Assembly: GCF_001439635.1 (NCBI RefSeq) | Contig: NZ_LMBZ01000025.1 | Coordinates: 1 to 64,000 of the forward strand | Reading direction: 5' to 3' | DNA length: 64,000 bases | Source of the DNA: Solibacillus cecembensis | GTDB lineage: Bacteria > Bacillota > Bacilli > Bacillales_A > Planococcaceae | Shown: positions 33,172-40,996 of the stretch, piece by piece | Layout: the number at the start of each line of letters is the position of its first letter | Numbering within the stretch: the stretch's first letter is position 1 | Translations under genes and position numbers: made by a program | Notes under the pieces: generated by a model | Told to the model about the DNA's origin: nothing | What the model saw: the letters and a program-made list of their open reading frames with translations, nothing else | Databases searched by the model: none

Positions 33172-34182
33172 ATGAATACAAAACGATGGGTAGCACTTGG
33201 CATTGCGGCAGTGCTCATGTTTTTCTCACTGGGGATTAACACAATTATTACGATTTTTAAAACAGATTTCTTTAGTAGCTTCGATAATTTAATGGGAACT
33301 GAAACACTGTCATTTGAACAGGTGATTGAAAGTGGCGATTTTGATAAACGAATTGCTCATCTAACAGTTAACGGAGTAATCCAAGATGTTGGAGAACCGA
33401 GCGTTTGGGAAACGGTTGACTATAATCATCAACTATTTATGGATCAATTGGAAGCCGTGCTAAATGATGAATCGGTTAAAGGTGTTGTTTTAACTGTTAA
33501 TACACCTGGTGGCGGTGTCATTGAATCCGCTGAAATTTATGAGAAAATTATTCAAATAAAAGAACAGAGCCAAATCCCAATTTACGTTTCAATGGGAACA
33601 ATGGCTGCTTCTGGTGGTTATTATATTGCTGCACCAGCAGATAAAATTTTTGCGCAACGTGAAACAATTACAGGATCGATTGGTGTCATTATGCAGTCGA
33701 TTAATTATGGGAAATTAGCAGAAAAAGTAGGAATTGAATTTGAAACAATCAAATCTGGTGAACATAAGGATATGTTTGGTGGGGTACGTCCATCAACGCC
33801 AGAAGAATTAGCGATGCTTCAAGAAATGATTGATGAGTCGTATGAGCAATTTGTCGATATTATTGAAGTAGGTCGCGGTATGTCTGAAGCACAGGTGAAA
33901 AAAGTTGCGGATGGCCGAATTTTAGGTGGTACACAAGCAGTAAAAGCAGGACTTGTAGATGAAATTGGGAATGAAGATGCAGTTATTGCAGCGATGCGTG
34001 CCGATTTTGGACTTGAGGATGCGGAACTGTTTGAATATGCGATAAATACGGATAGCTGGGCATCATTACTTGGTGTAAAGTTGGGCTCGATGTTCACTCC
34101 ATCTGCCGAATCTCAATATCTTTCTAAAATTATTTCATCAACAAACTCACCGCGCATGATGTATTTATATGGTGAATATTAA
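33172..34182 (+). CDS. sppA: Signal peptide peptidase SppA
   Basis: 336-aa membrane serine protease that degrades cleaved signal peptides and helps resistance to cationic peptides. N-terminal transmembrane helix (about 6-28); catalytic Ser147 in TMAASGGYYIAAPADKI; general-base Lys199 in GEHKDMF. These positions equal those of B. subtilis SppA, which supports the second ATG (33172) as the start; the first ATG is only two bases from AGGAGG. Followed 14 nt later by yteJ, as in B. subtilis. Confidence 0.93.
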   Translation: MNTKRWVALGIAAVLMFFSLGINTIITIFKTDFFSSFDNLMGTETLSFEQVIESGDFDKRIAHLTVNGVIQDVGEPSVWETVDYNHQLFMDQLEAVLNDESVKGVVLTVNTPGGGVIESAEIYEKIIQIKEQSQIPIYVSMGTMAASGGYYIAAPADKIFAQRETITGSIGVIMQSINYGKLAEKVGIEFETIKSGEHKDMFGGVRPSTPEELAMLQEMIDESYEQFVDIIEVGRGMSEAQVKKVADGRILGGTQAVKAGLVDEIGNEDAVIAAMRADFGLEDAELFEYAINTDSWASLLGVKLGSMFTPSAESQYLSKIISSTNSPRMMYLYGEY

Positions 34183-34196
34183 GAGGGGGGAACGAC

Positions 34197-34688
34197 ATGA
34201 CTGAGGTAATCGAAACGTTTGAAACGACACCGACTGTAGAGTACCCTCTAATTCAACAAAAAACAGCAGGATTTTGGATGCGCTTTTGGGCATTTGTATT
34301 AGATTCAATAATCATTGCTGCGATTGTAGGCGTAACAATACGTCCGCTTTTTTCCGTAATGGATTGGGATTTAGTTGGTATTAATTGGTATGCACCGTTT
34401 TCTATGTTATCTGTAGCGATTTACTATGCGTATTTCGTTCTTTTAACAAAGTATTTTAAGCAAACATTAGGTAAAATGGTATTTGGCCTACGTGTAGAAA
34501 AAGATAATGGTGAGCCATTAGATTGGTCGACTATTTTATTCCGCGAAGGAGTAGGTCGATTTATTAATAGTACGTTTTTCCATGCACCTTATTTAATCGT
34601 AGTTTTTTCACCAAAAAATAAAAGTGTAGCGGATTATTTTTCTGATACGGTCGTAGTACATGAAAAAATGTTTATCGAAAAAGTTTAA
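34197..34688 (+). CDS. yteJ: RDD-family membrane protein YteJ
   Basis: 163-aa RDD-domain protein: cytoplasmic N-terminus, then GFWMRFWAFVLDSIIIAAIVG with the R and D residues that name the family, and three predicted transmembrane segments (about 30-54, 68-90, 125-145). In B. subtilis YteJ associates with SppA and modulates its activity; operon position supports the same role. AGAGGGGGG precedes the ATG. Confidence 0.88.
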   Translation: MTEVIETFETTPTVEYPLIQQKTAGFWMRFWAFVLDSIIIAAIVGVTIRPLFSVMDWDLVGINWYAPFSMLSVAIYYAYFVLLTKYFKQTLGKMVFGLRVEKDNGEPLDWSTILFREGVGRFINSTFFHAPYLIVVFSPKNKSVADYFSDTVVVHEKMFIEKV

Positions 34689-34735
34689 AAAGATTTAAGG
34701 GGGGGATCGTTATATATCGACACCTTCTTAATATG

Positions 34736-34767
34736 AAAAGTCGCCTATTATTGGGCGGCTTTTTATT
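34736..34767 (+). terminator. Terminator after sppA-yteJ
   Basis: AAAAGTCGCC (34736-34745) pairs with GGCGGCTTTT (34754-34763), followed by T-rich sequence. Confidence 0.82.
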
Positions 34768-34801
34768 TGGCAATGATGTTCCATAGGTTAAGACTAGTTA
34801 G

Positions 34802-34831
34802 TTGCATTATGTAATTTATATCTAGTAATAT
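34802..34831 (+). promoter_or_regulatory. Likely tpx promoter
   Basis: TTGCAT (34802-34807), 18 bp, TAATAT (34826-34831). Confidence 0.5.
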
Positions 34832-34858
34832 AAGGGAATAACAAGGAGGCGGTTATTT

Positions 34859-35365
34859 ATGGTACAAGTAACATTTAAAAATGGTCCAATAACATTAATT
34901 GGTAATGAAGTGAAAGTAGGAGATTTTGCGCCTAGTTTTAATGTATTAGCAAATGATTTATCAGCGGTAACATTAAATGATTCTGAAGGTAAAATTCGTT
35001 TATTCTCAGTTGTTCCTTCTTTAGATACGGGCGTTTGTGATCAACAAACACGTAAATTTAATGAAGCTGCTGCTGAATTAGGCGACAATGTTATTGTTTA
35101 TACAGTGTCGATGGATTTACCATTTGCTCAAAAGCGTTGGTGCGGTGCTGCAGGAATTGACCAAGTTGTAACAGTATCGGATCACCGTGATGCATCATTT
35201 GGTGAAGCATTTGGCGTACATATTAAAGAATTACGCCTACTTACTCGTGCTGTTTTTGTAGTAGATGCAGCGGGCAAAGTTGCGTATGTAGAATACGTAC
35301 CTGAAGCAACGGATCATCCAAACTACGAAGCGGCAATTGAAGCCGTAAAAGCCCTTTCAAAATAA
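34859..35365 (+). CDS. tpx: Thiol peroxidase Tpx
   Basis: 168-aa atypical 2-Cys peroxiredoxin reducing organic hydroperoxides and H2O2 using thioredoxin. Peroxidatic Cys60 in SLDTGVCDQQTRKF and resolving Cys95 in KRWCGAAGI. AAGGAGG lies nine bases before the ATG. Monocistronic, between yteJ and ytxK as in B. subtilis. Confidence 0.95.
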   Translation: MVQVTFKNGPITLIGNEVKVGDFAPSFNVLANDLSAVTLNDSEGKIRLFSVVPSLDTGVCDQQTRKFNEAAAELGDNVIVYTVSMDLPFAQKRWCGAAGIDQVVTVSDHRDASFGEAFGVHIKELRLLTRAVFVVDAAGKVAYVEYVPEATDHPNYEAAIEAVKALSK

Positions 35366-35401
35366 TTTTTGTTTCGTTGTAAATGAAATATGAAAACGGA
35401 C

Positions 35402-35436
35402 ACCCACTCAACTGAATTTGAGTGGGTTGTTCATTT
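35402..35436 (+). terminator. Terminator after tpx
   Basis: ACCCACTCAA (35402-35411) and TTGAGTGGGT (35418-35427) form a perfect 10-bp stem, followed by TGTTCATTTT. Confidence 0.75.
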
Positions 35437-35471
35437 TAGAAGGAAAATGCTCGAAGTTCGAGTATAGTAGG

Positions 35472-35608
35472 GAAGTGCGGAATGTACAGATTTTGAAAGA
35501 AGACCTGTATGATGTAGGTTAGTTAGCCATTGTTGCAAGGATAGGCTGATATCCTAGATTAGGACAAATCAAACTCTGAACGCAATTGAACGAAGACGTG
35601 AGCGAATA
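35472..35608 (+). repeat. Structured intergenic repeat, divergent with expanded apical domain (copy F)
   Basis: Right-module frame GTGCGGAATGTACAGATTTT ... CTGAACGCAATTG with no left module. The apical part (35503-35552) is homologous to that of copy E: a CCTGTA/TGTAGG mini-hairpin, then GTTAGCC paired with GGCTGAT. It ends two bases before the ytxK ribosome binding site, so if a TATAGT box at 35463-35468 is a -10, the element would form the whole ytxK leader. Confidence 0.68.
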
Positions 35609-35620
35609 GAAGGAGCAATA

Positions 35621-36553
35621 ATGATGGATAAATTTGAACAAATTTTTGGGTTTTTAAATGAGCATGCAGAAAAGATTGCGAAAGAGCAAGACATTGAGTA
35701 TTTAGATGCCCTTTTACAAACAGTAGAAGACACATTAGATGGGAAATATGATTGGCAAGTAGAAGATACGACGAAAGAAGATATGCGAAAAGCGATTCAA
35801 ATTGCCATTTTAAAAGGTATGCGTAAAAGTGCACAGCCAAATCATCAAATGACACCAGATACACTTGGGTTACTCGTAAGCCATTTTGTGGAGCAATGCT
35901 TTGAAGAAGAGTTGAAAAATGGCCCTATTACCGTTTTAGATCCAGCGCTAGGAACAGGTAATTTACTCTATACAGTGATGAATGCTATGGATGGTAAAAT
36001 TCAAGCTACCGGTGTAGAAGTAGATGAGTTACTTATCCGTTTAGCAGCAGCGACAGGGGATTTAATTGAACAGCCTGTCACATTATTCCGTCAAGATTCA
36101 TTAGAAAAATTATTAGTAGATCCAGCCGATGCGGTTATTTGTGATTTACCTGTGGGATTTTATCCAAATGAAGAGGTTGCACTAGATTATGAACTTTGTG
36201 CCGCTGAAGGGATGAGTTATGCGCATCATTTGTTCATTGAGCAGTCGTTGAACCATACAAAAGAGGGTGGGTACGCGTTTTTCTTAATTCCTACAAATTT
36301 ATTTGAGTCTGAGCAAGCGAAGCAATTACACAAATTTATTAAAGGGAATGTTTGGATTCAAGCGGTTATTCAATTGCCTGAGAACCTATTTTCTTCACGT
36401 GCCCATGAGAAGAGCATTTTAATTTTACAAAAGCAAAGTCCTTCCCTAAAAGCGCCAAGTGAAGTATTACTTGCAAAGGTGCCAAATATGTCGAATAAAC
36501 AGGCACTTGCTATGTTCTTTGAAAAAGTGCGTATGTGGAAAGAAGGAAAATAA
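35621..36553 (+). CDS. ytxK: YtxK, class I SAM-dependent methyltransferase-like protein
   Basis: 310-aa protein related to N6-adenine DNA methyltransferases. Motif I is intact (VLDPALGTGNLLYTVMN) and an acidic motif follows (GVEVDELLIRLA), but the catalytic NPPY motif is replaced by CDLPVGFYPNE, so DNA adenine methylation is doubtful. This altered form is usual in YtxK proteins, whose role is unknown. N-terminal 90 residues are helical. GAAGGAG precedes ATG 35621; a second ATG follows immediately. No specificity or restriction subunit is nearby. Confidence 0.82.
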   Translation: MMDKFEQIFGFLNEHAEKIAKEQDIEYLDALLQTVEDTLDGKYDWQVEDTTKEDMRKAIQIAILKGMRKSAQPNHQMTPDTLGLLVSHFVEQCFEEELKNGPITVLDPALGTGNLLYTVMNAMDGKIQATGVEVDELLIRLAAATGDLIEQPVTLFRQDSLEKLLVDPADAVICDLPVGFYPNEEVALDYELCAAEGMSYAHHLFIEQSLNHTKEGGYAFFLIPTNLFESEQAKQLHKFIKGNVWIQAVIQLPENLFSSRAHEKSILILQKQSPSLKAPSEVLLAKVPNMSNKQALAMFFEKVRMWKEGK

Positions 36554-36555
36554 AT

Positions 36556-36599
36556 AAAAAGCACGGAAATTCATTATGTAGAATTTCCGTGCTTTTTTT
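36556..36599. terminator. Bidirectional terminator between ytxK and the Usp gene
   Basis: AAAAAGCACGGAAATTC (36556-36572) and GAATTTCCGTGCTTTTT (36581-36597) form a perfect 17-bp stem; the A- and T-runs allow use from both strands. Confidence 0.92.
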
Positions 36600-36614
36600 A
36601 GTTGGAAATGATCA

Positions 36615-37061
36615 TCACTCAGGTGTACGAATAACTAATACATCACAGTTTGCAGAACGTACAATCGCTTCTGAAACAGAGCCGATTAAGAAACGTTCAA
36701 CAGCGTTTAAACCTGTTGCACCACAAATAATTAAGTCTGCTTCCACAACTTTAGAAAGCTCTTTTGTGATGATATTTTTTGGAGAACCGTACTCGATTAC
36801 TAAGTTCACGTTTGCAACGCCAGCTTCTTCAGCTAGTTTTTTGTAACCGTTTAGTAATTCTTCAGAGTGCGATTGTGCGCGCTCAGCGATTGTGCGGTCA
36901 TATGCTTCAATTGCAGCGAATGAACGTGTGTCGATCACATTTACAAGGTTAATTGTTGCACCTTCATTACGTTTTGCAACGTCAATTGATTTACGGAATG
37001 CATATTCTGCTTCTTTAGAACCGTCTACTGCTACTACAATACTTTTATAATGATTAGCCAT
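36615..37061 (-). CDS. Universal stress protein, UspA family
   Basis: 148-aa Usp with N-terminal SIVVAVDGSKEAEYAF and the ATP-binding signature GATG-x9-GS (GATGLNAVERFLIGSVS). The second ATG (37061) is preferred because AGGAGG lies only two bases from the first. More conserved in length with canonical Usp than the one at 5633. Role: general stress survival, specific ligand unknown. An extended -10 promoter lies upstream. Confidence 0.9.
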   Translation of the reverse strand: MANHYKSIVVAVDGSKEAEYAFRKSIDVAKRNEGATINLVNVIDTRSFAAIEAYDRTIAERAQSHSEELLNGYKKLAEEAGVANVNLVIEYGSPKNIITKELSKVVEADLIICGATGLNAVERFLIGSVSEAIVRSANCDVLVIRTPE

Positions 37062-37092
37062 TTTCATTTCCTCCTTAGTTGTCTATACGTGT

Positions 37093-37101
37093 ATTATATC
37101 A
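37093..37101 (-). promoter_or_regulatory. Extended -10 promoter of the Usp gene
   Basis: On the minus strand TGATATAAT gives TG-n-TATAAT (-10 at 37098-37093); no good -35 is visible. 37102-37320 is very AT-rich and holds nothing else I can assign. Confidence 0.45.
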
Positions 37102-37325
37102 AATGTTTTACAGTTGGAAATACCTAACATTGAAAAAATGTAAATATTCCTCCTATTTATATAATAAAAGACAAACAATAGTCTAAAATGTAAGTTTTTT
37201 ATTAGAAATAATTTTATTTCATATATTCAGAGAAAGCATATTTTATGTGTCAAGAATTATTAAAACTAATAATTTTAAAAATATAGTAAATTGAATAAAT
37301 TTAGCTACTCTTTTTTTCGTAAAAT

Positions 37326-37334
37326 TGGTAGAAT
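37326..37334 (+). promoter_or_regulatory. Possible extended -10 promoter of ald
   Basis: TGGTAGAAT (TG-n-TAGAAT), -10 at 37329-37334, without a convincing -35. Transcription would begin near 37341, making repeat copy E essentially the whole ald leader. Confidence 0.35.
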
Positions 37335-37343
37335 GGATTTGAA

Positions 37344-37599
37344 TTAACTTGCTTCAGCAAATTTTCCTCTATTTTTTAGGTGGGGCGGGTGTATGACAAA
37401 TTTGCATCTGTTTCAGGAGGGTTTCAAAACTTAACTGAAGCAAGTTAAGCCCCGGCGGATGCCACAGATTATTAAGGAGGCCTGCGTGATGCAGGTCAGT
37501 TAGCCGTTGTCGCATGGACACGACGAACTTAGGCTAACTTCCCTAGTGAGCGAGCTCGAAAAAAATCTGGGCGCAAATACGCCGAGGAGTATTTGATTA
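37344..37599 (+). repeat. Structured intergenic repeat, largest copy with expanded apical domain (copy E)
   Basis: Left module: TTAACTTGCTTCAG (37344-37357) and CTGAAGCAAGTTAA (37434-37447), a perfect 14-bp stem around about 75 nt. Right module: GCCCCGGCGGATGCCACAG ... ATCTGGGCGC, then 3' hairpin AAATACGCC/GGAGTATTT. Between them are two extra hairpins, CCTGC/GCAGG and GTTAGCC/GGCTAAC. Relative to copies A and G the paired bases changed together in three helices. Sits directly upstream of the ald ribosome binding site. Confidence 0.85.
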
Positions 37600-37623
37600 A
37601 ATGTTCTTGGGGAGGAATAAACG

Positions 37624-38760
37624 ATGAAAATTGGGGTACCGAAAGAAATTAAAAATAACGAAAACCGTGTGGCAATGACGCCAGCTGGAGTTTTATCATT
37701 AGTAACGTCTGGACATGAAGTATTAATCGAAACAGGAGCAGGCTTAGGTTCTGCATTTACTGACGCTGATTATTTATTGGCCGGAGCGAAAATTGTTGAT
37801 AGCGCAGAAGAAGCTTGGACTGCTGAAATGGTTTTAAAGGTGAAGGAGCCTGTTGAAAGTGAGTACGGTTATTTCCGCGAGGGATTAATTTTGTTTACTT
37901 ATTTGCACTTAGCGCCGGAACCAGCATTAACAAAAGCATTAATCGCCAAAAAAGTAGTGGGTATTGCATATGAAACAGTGCAATTACCAAATCGTTCATT
38001 ACCATTATTAACACCAATGAGTGAAGTTGCTGGGAAGATGGCAACGCAAATCGGTGCACATTATTTAGAGAAATTACCAGGTGGAAAAGGGATTTTATTA
38101 GGTGGTGTATCAGGCGTACAGCGCGGTAAAGTAACGGTAATTGGTGGCGGGATTGCTGGTACGAACGCTGCGAAAATTGCTGTTGGTATGGGAGCAGACG
38201 TGACGATTATTGATTTAAGCCCAGAGCGTCTTCGTCAATTAGAGGATATTTTTGGTCGAGATGTGCAAACATTAATTTCAAATCCATATAATATTGCACA
38301 GGCTGTAAAAGAAGCTGATTTAGTCGTAGGATCTGTATTAATTCCAGGAGCAAAAGCACCAAAGCTTGTAACAGAGGATATGATTCGTTCGATGTCACCA
38401 GGTTCAGTTGTTGTGGATATTGCGATTGATCAAGGGGGCTGCTTCGAAACATCTGAAAAAGTCACAACTCATGACAAACCAACATTCGAAAAGCATGGTG
38501 TCGTGCACTATACGGTTGCTAATATGCCGGGTGCAGTGCCACGTACGTCAACGGTTGCTTTAACGAATAATACAGTGCCATATGCATTACAAATTGCTAA
38601 CAAAGGCTATGTGAAAGCATGTTTAGATAATCCAGCATTAAAATTAGGTCTGAACACATTAGAAGGTCATGTTGTGTATGAGGCAGTAGCAAATGCACAA
38701 GGAGTAACATGTGCTTCAGTAGATGAGCTATTAAGTGCATCGGCTAGTTTAACGAATTAA
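37624..38760 (+). CDS. ald: Alanine dehydrogenase
   Basis: 378-aa NAD-dependent enzyme interconverting L-alanine and pyruvate plus ammonia; needed for alanine use and normal sporulation in B. subtilis. N-terminal KEIKNNENRVAMTPAG, catalytic region TYLHLAPEPALTKAL, NAD-binding VIGGGIAGTNAAKIAVGMGADVTIID, and ANMPGAVPRTST. GGGGAGG precedes the ATG. The 5' leader contains repeat copy E. Confidence 0.96.
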   Translation: MKIGVPKEIKNNENRVAMTPAGVLSLVTSGHEVLIETGAGLGSAFTDADYLLAGAKIVDSAEEAWTAEMVLKVKEPVESEYGYFREGLILFTYLHLAPEPALTKALIAKKVVGIAYETVQLPNRSLPLLTPMSEVAGKMATQIGAHYLEKLPGGKGILLGGVSGVQRGKVTVIGGGIAGTNAAKIAVGMGADVTIIDLSPERLRQLEDIFGRDVQTLISNPYNIAQAVKEADLVVGSVLIPGAKAPKLVTEDMIRSMSPGSVVVDIAIDQGGCFETSEKVTTHDKPTFEKHGVVHYTVANMPGAVPRTSTVALTNNTVPYALQIANKGYVKACLDNPALKLGLNTLEGHVVYEAVANAQGVTCASVDELLSASASLTN

Positions 38761-38771
38761 AAATTAAAATC

Positions 38772-38804
38772 AAAAAGCTGACGAATTCATTTCGTCAGCT
38801 TTTT
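38772..38804 (+). terminator. Terminator after ald
   Basis: AAAAAGCTGACGAA and TTCGTCAGCTTTTT form a perfect 14-bp stem around a 5-nt loop; symmetric A/T tracts let it also serve the convergent gene. Confidence 0.9.
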
Positions 38805-38812
38805 ATAGTGCG

Positions 38813-39607
38813 TCATGAATGATCCACTGCAATGAGCTCTGTTGATATATCGCCCTCATAATCGGTCATTTTAATGATGCCATAGCCTTTAGCAAGAAAT
38901 AAAGTAGAACCATTTGGATAGTTTAACACAACCACATTTTTGAACGTGCCAGCTTTTGTATGGACTGTTTCGGTAGTGCTAACAACAACCACATCCGTAT
39001 AATCGTTTTTTTCAACCCCATAATCCGTATCAAGAATTGTTGTTTTTGCCTTCATTGGATAAGCCAATGAAAAATAAAAAACATCTGAATATGCGACACC
39101 CATCGCAAAGCTTTTTGGGGATTCAATATACGTATAACCCGTGTATTCATCTTCTAATAAGTGAACGGCATTGTCGAAGTAGGGATTTTTTGTAGCCACA
39201 TATGTTTTTTTCTCTGGTCCCTGAAAAGAAGGTTCATATGTGTAACTTTGTCCAATGTTAGGAAGGAGGCCAGTTGTAATTTTTGTGGTAGTGGTTGGAT
39301 TTGTGGTAGTGGTTGGATTTGTAGTAGTTGTTTTTTTCGATTGTGCAGATGTATAAAAAGTGTTTTGACCTACTTGATATTCTAACGATGCCCATTTAGT
39401 TTTTCTAGCATGGACAATTTCTTTTGCACGATTTTGAAATAGCGCCATTTTTTCAGTATTCAATGAAGAGACAACCTGATAGAATAGCTCTTTTTTTTCT
39501 TGAAAATCGTGCGCAGATGCAGCCTGAATGAATTTGAATTTAGAGAAACTAAGAGGCAAGACGATTAATACGAATAAAATAAAAGAAATGTTTACTATTT
39601 TTTTCAT
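38813..39607 (-). CDS. Secreted protein with Thr-rich linker (unknown function)
   Basis: 264-aa protein with a classical signal peptide (basic start, hydrophobic core about 5-24, likely cleavage after IQAASA near 34). Residues about 35-90 are helical, followed by a low-complexity linker of TTTTNP units encoded by 18-bp tandem repeats, then a C-terminal globular domain (about 120-264) with aromatic-rich beta strands. I do not recognise the domain. AGGAAG precedes the ATG. No partner genes; it faces ald. Confidence 0.72.
   Translation of the reverse strand: MKKIVNISFILFVLIVLPLSFSKFKFIQAASAHDFQEKKELFYQVVSSLNTEKMALFQNRAKEIVHARKTKWASLEYQVGQNTFYTSAQSKKTTTTNPTTTTNPTTTTKITTGLLPNIGQSYTYEPSFQGPEKKTYVATKNPYFDNAVHLLEDEYTGYTYIESPKSFAMGVAYSDVFYFSLAYPMKAKTTILDTDYGVEKNDYTDVVVVSTTETVHTKAGTFKNVVVLNYPNGSTLFLAKGYGIIKMTDYEGDISTELIAVDHS
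39285..39320 (-). repeat. 18-bp tandem repeat within the secreted-protein gene
   Basis: Two perfect 18-bp units (39285-39302 and 39303-39320; GTGGTAGTGGTTGGATTT on the plus strand) and a partial third, encoding the TTTTNP linker. Unit length is a multiple of three, so copy changes would alter linker length without a frameshift. Confidence 0.85.
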
Positions 39608-39716
39608 GATGCACTTCCTTTCCTACTAAAATTTTTTCTGATTTACAAACATTATCGTTAAAAATGAAAGAAATAATGTAGAGAAACTAGATTTATAGTA
39701 TAAAATGAATATATAA

Positions 39717-39753
39717 GAAAAAACCGATTTGAACTCTATCAAAACGGCTTTTT
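39717..39753 (-). terminator. pepQ terminator
   Basis: On the minus strand AAAGCCGTTTTGA pairs with TCAAATCGGTTT (one mismatch), followed by TTTC. Confidence 0.72.
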
Positions 39754-39774
39754 ACAATTATATGAAAATCAATT

Positions 39775-40863
39775 TTATAAAATGACTAATTCTTTTGTGA
39801 ATTTCGTTAAAATTTCTACACCATCCGCTGTAACAACCACATCATCCTCGATGCGAACACCCGCAACGTCTGTTTTATAAATTCCTGGTTCAATGGTAAA
39901 TACAGTACCTGGGTTTAATACCATTTCGTTTGTCCCTGTAATCGATGGGAATTCGTGAACAGAGATGCCAAGGCCATGACCGAGACGGTGTGTGAAATAT
40001 TGTCCGTAACCTGCCTCTGTAATGACATCACGCGCAATTTTATCTAAATCCATCGCAACGACACCTGGTTTGACAGCAGCAATCGCATCTTCATTTGCTT
40101 TACGAACCGTATTGTAAATTTTTACTTGTTCTTCATTAGGCTGACCGAATGCCACGGTACGCGTTATATCCGAGCAATAGCCTTCATAAATGACCCCTAA
40201 ATCAAATAAAATAAGGTCCCCTTTTTGAATTTTTCGATCCCCAGGTGTCCCGTGTGGAGAGGCTGCTTTTTCACCTGCAAGCACCATTGTATTAAAGCTC
40301 ATCGTATAACCTTTTGCTTTAATTGCGGATTCAACCGTATTTAAAATGTCCATTTCCGTTTTGCCTTCAGCAATGGCATCACAGCCTACTTGAATTGCGA
40401 AGTCTGCTAGTTCTGCAGCTTTTCGCATTTTCACTAATTCGTCTTCGTCCTTTTGAATACGCAGTGCATTTATTTTCGTATCAATGCCAGCGAATTGAAC
40501 TGCTGGATAACGCTCTTGTAACGCTTCCAAACGCTCAACCGTAAGATGTGCTTTTTCAATGGCAAGTGAAGAGAGCTGAACATTTTTGGAAGCAATCGTT
40601 TTTGCTAACACATCCCAAGCGTTTTCCGTATCTTCATGACCAACTACATCATATGCCCAACCTGCCGCTACAGCATCAGGCATTTCCATCTTTGGGCAAA
40701 TTAAAAAAGGTTCTTGCTGTTTGAACACCATAATTCCTAGTAATCGTTCATGTGGATTACTTTTGAAACCTGAAAAATAAAAAACATTGTCTGGAGTTGT
40801 AATGAATGCAGCCTCTAAATTGTTTTCAATCAAATAATTTTGTAATTGTTGTAGTTTTGACAT
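39775..40863 (-). CDS. pepQ: Xaa-Pro dipeptidase / aminopeptidase (M24 family)
   Basis: 362-aa metallopeptidase cleaving X-Pro bonds. Two domains: an N-terminal creatinase-like domain (1-130) and a pita-bread catalytic domain with metal ligands in LFDLGVIYEGYCSDITRT (two Asp), HRLGHGLGISVHE (His), FTIEPGIY (Glu) and VRIEDDV (Glu). The N-terminal pattern FITTPDNVFYFSGFKSNPHER is that of Bacillus YkvY/PepQ. The start at 40863 has AAAGGGGT; the six-codon longer form does not. Monocistronic. Confidence 0.87.
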   Translation of the reverse strand: MSKLQQLQNYLIENNLEAAFITTPDNVFYFSGFKSNPHERLLGIMVFKQQEPFLICPKMEMPDAVAAGWAYDVVGHEDTENAWDVLAKTIASKNVQLSSLAIEKAHLTVERLEALQERYPAVQFAGIDTKINALRIQKDEDELVKMRKAAELADFAIQVGCDAIAEGKTEMDILNTVESAIKAKGYTMSFNTMVLAGEKAASPHGTPGDRKIQKGDLILFDLGVIYEGYCSDITRTVAFGQPNEEQVKIYNTVRKANEDAIAAVKPGVVAMDLDKIARDVITEAGYGQYFTHRLGHGLGISVHEFPSITGTNEMVLNPGTVFTIEPGIYKTDVAGVRIEDDVVVTADGVEILTKFTKELVIL

Positions 40864-40944
40864 TTGTAAAACCCCTTTCATCTTATGAATCTATGGTGTA
40901 AAGTGAAATTTCTGACATCGATAGTATATCAAAAAAAAGGAATT

Positions 40945-40973
40945 TCTGCATTTCCCTCGAATAACGATATAAT
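40945..40973 (+). promoter_or_regulatory. Possible ytkL promoter
   Basis: TATAAT (40968-40973) lies 17 bp after the poor -35 TCTGCA (40945-40950). Confidence 0.4.
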
Positions 40974-40996
40974 GGCTAGATTAGGAGGGGTTTTTT

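Noticed and set aside
35621..36553. ytxK as part of a restriction-modification system
   Set aside because: No specificity or nuclease gene nearby, an altered catalytic motif, and conserved housekeeping synteny.
37344..37599. Repeat copy E as an insertion sequence or CRISPR array
   Set aside because: No transposase, no terminal inverted repeats with target duplication, and no regularly spaced direct repeats; the pattern is nested hairpins.
39285..39320. Tandem 18-bp units as a small CRISPR
   Set aside because: The units are adjacent without spacers and are in frame, coding a TTTTNP linker.
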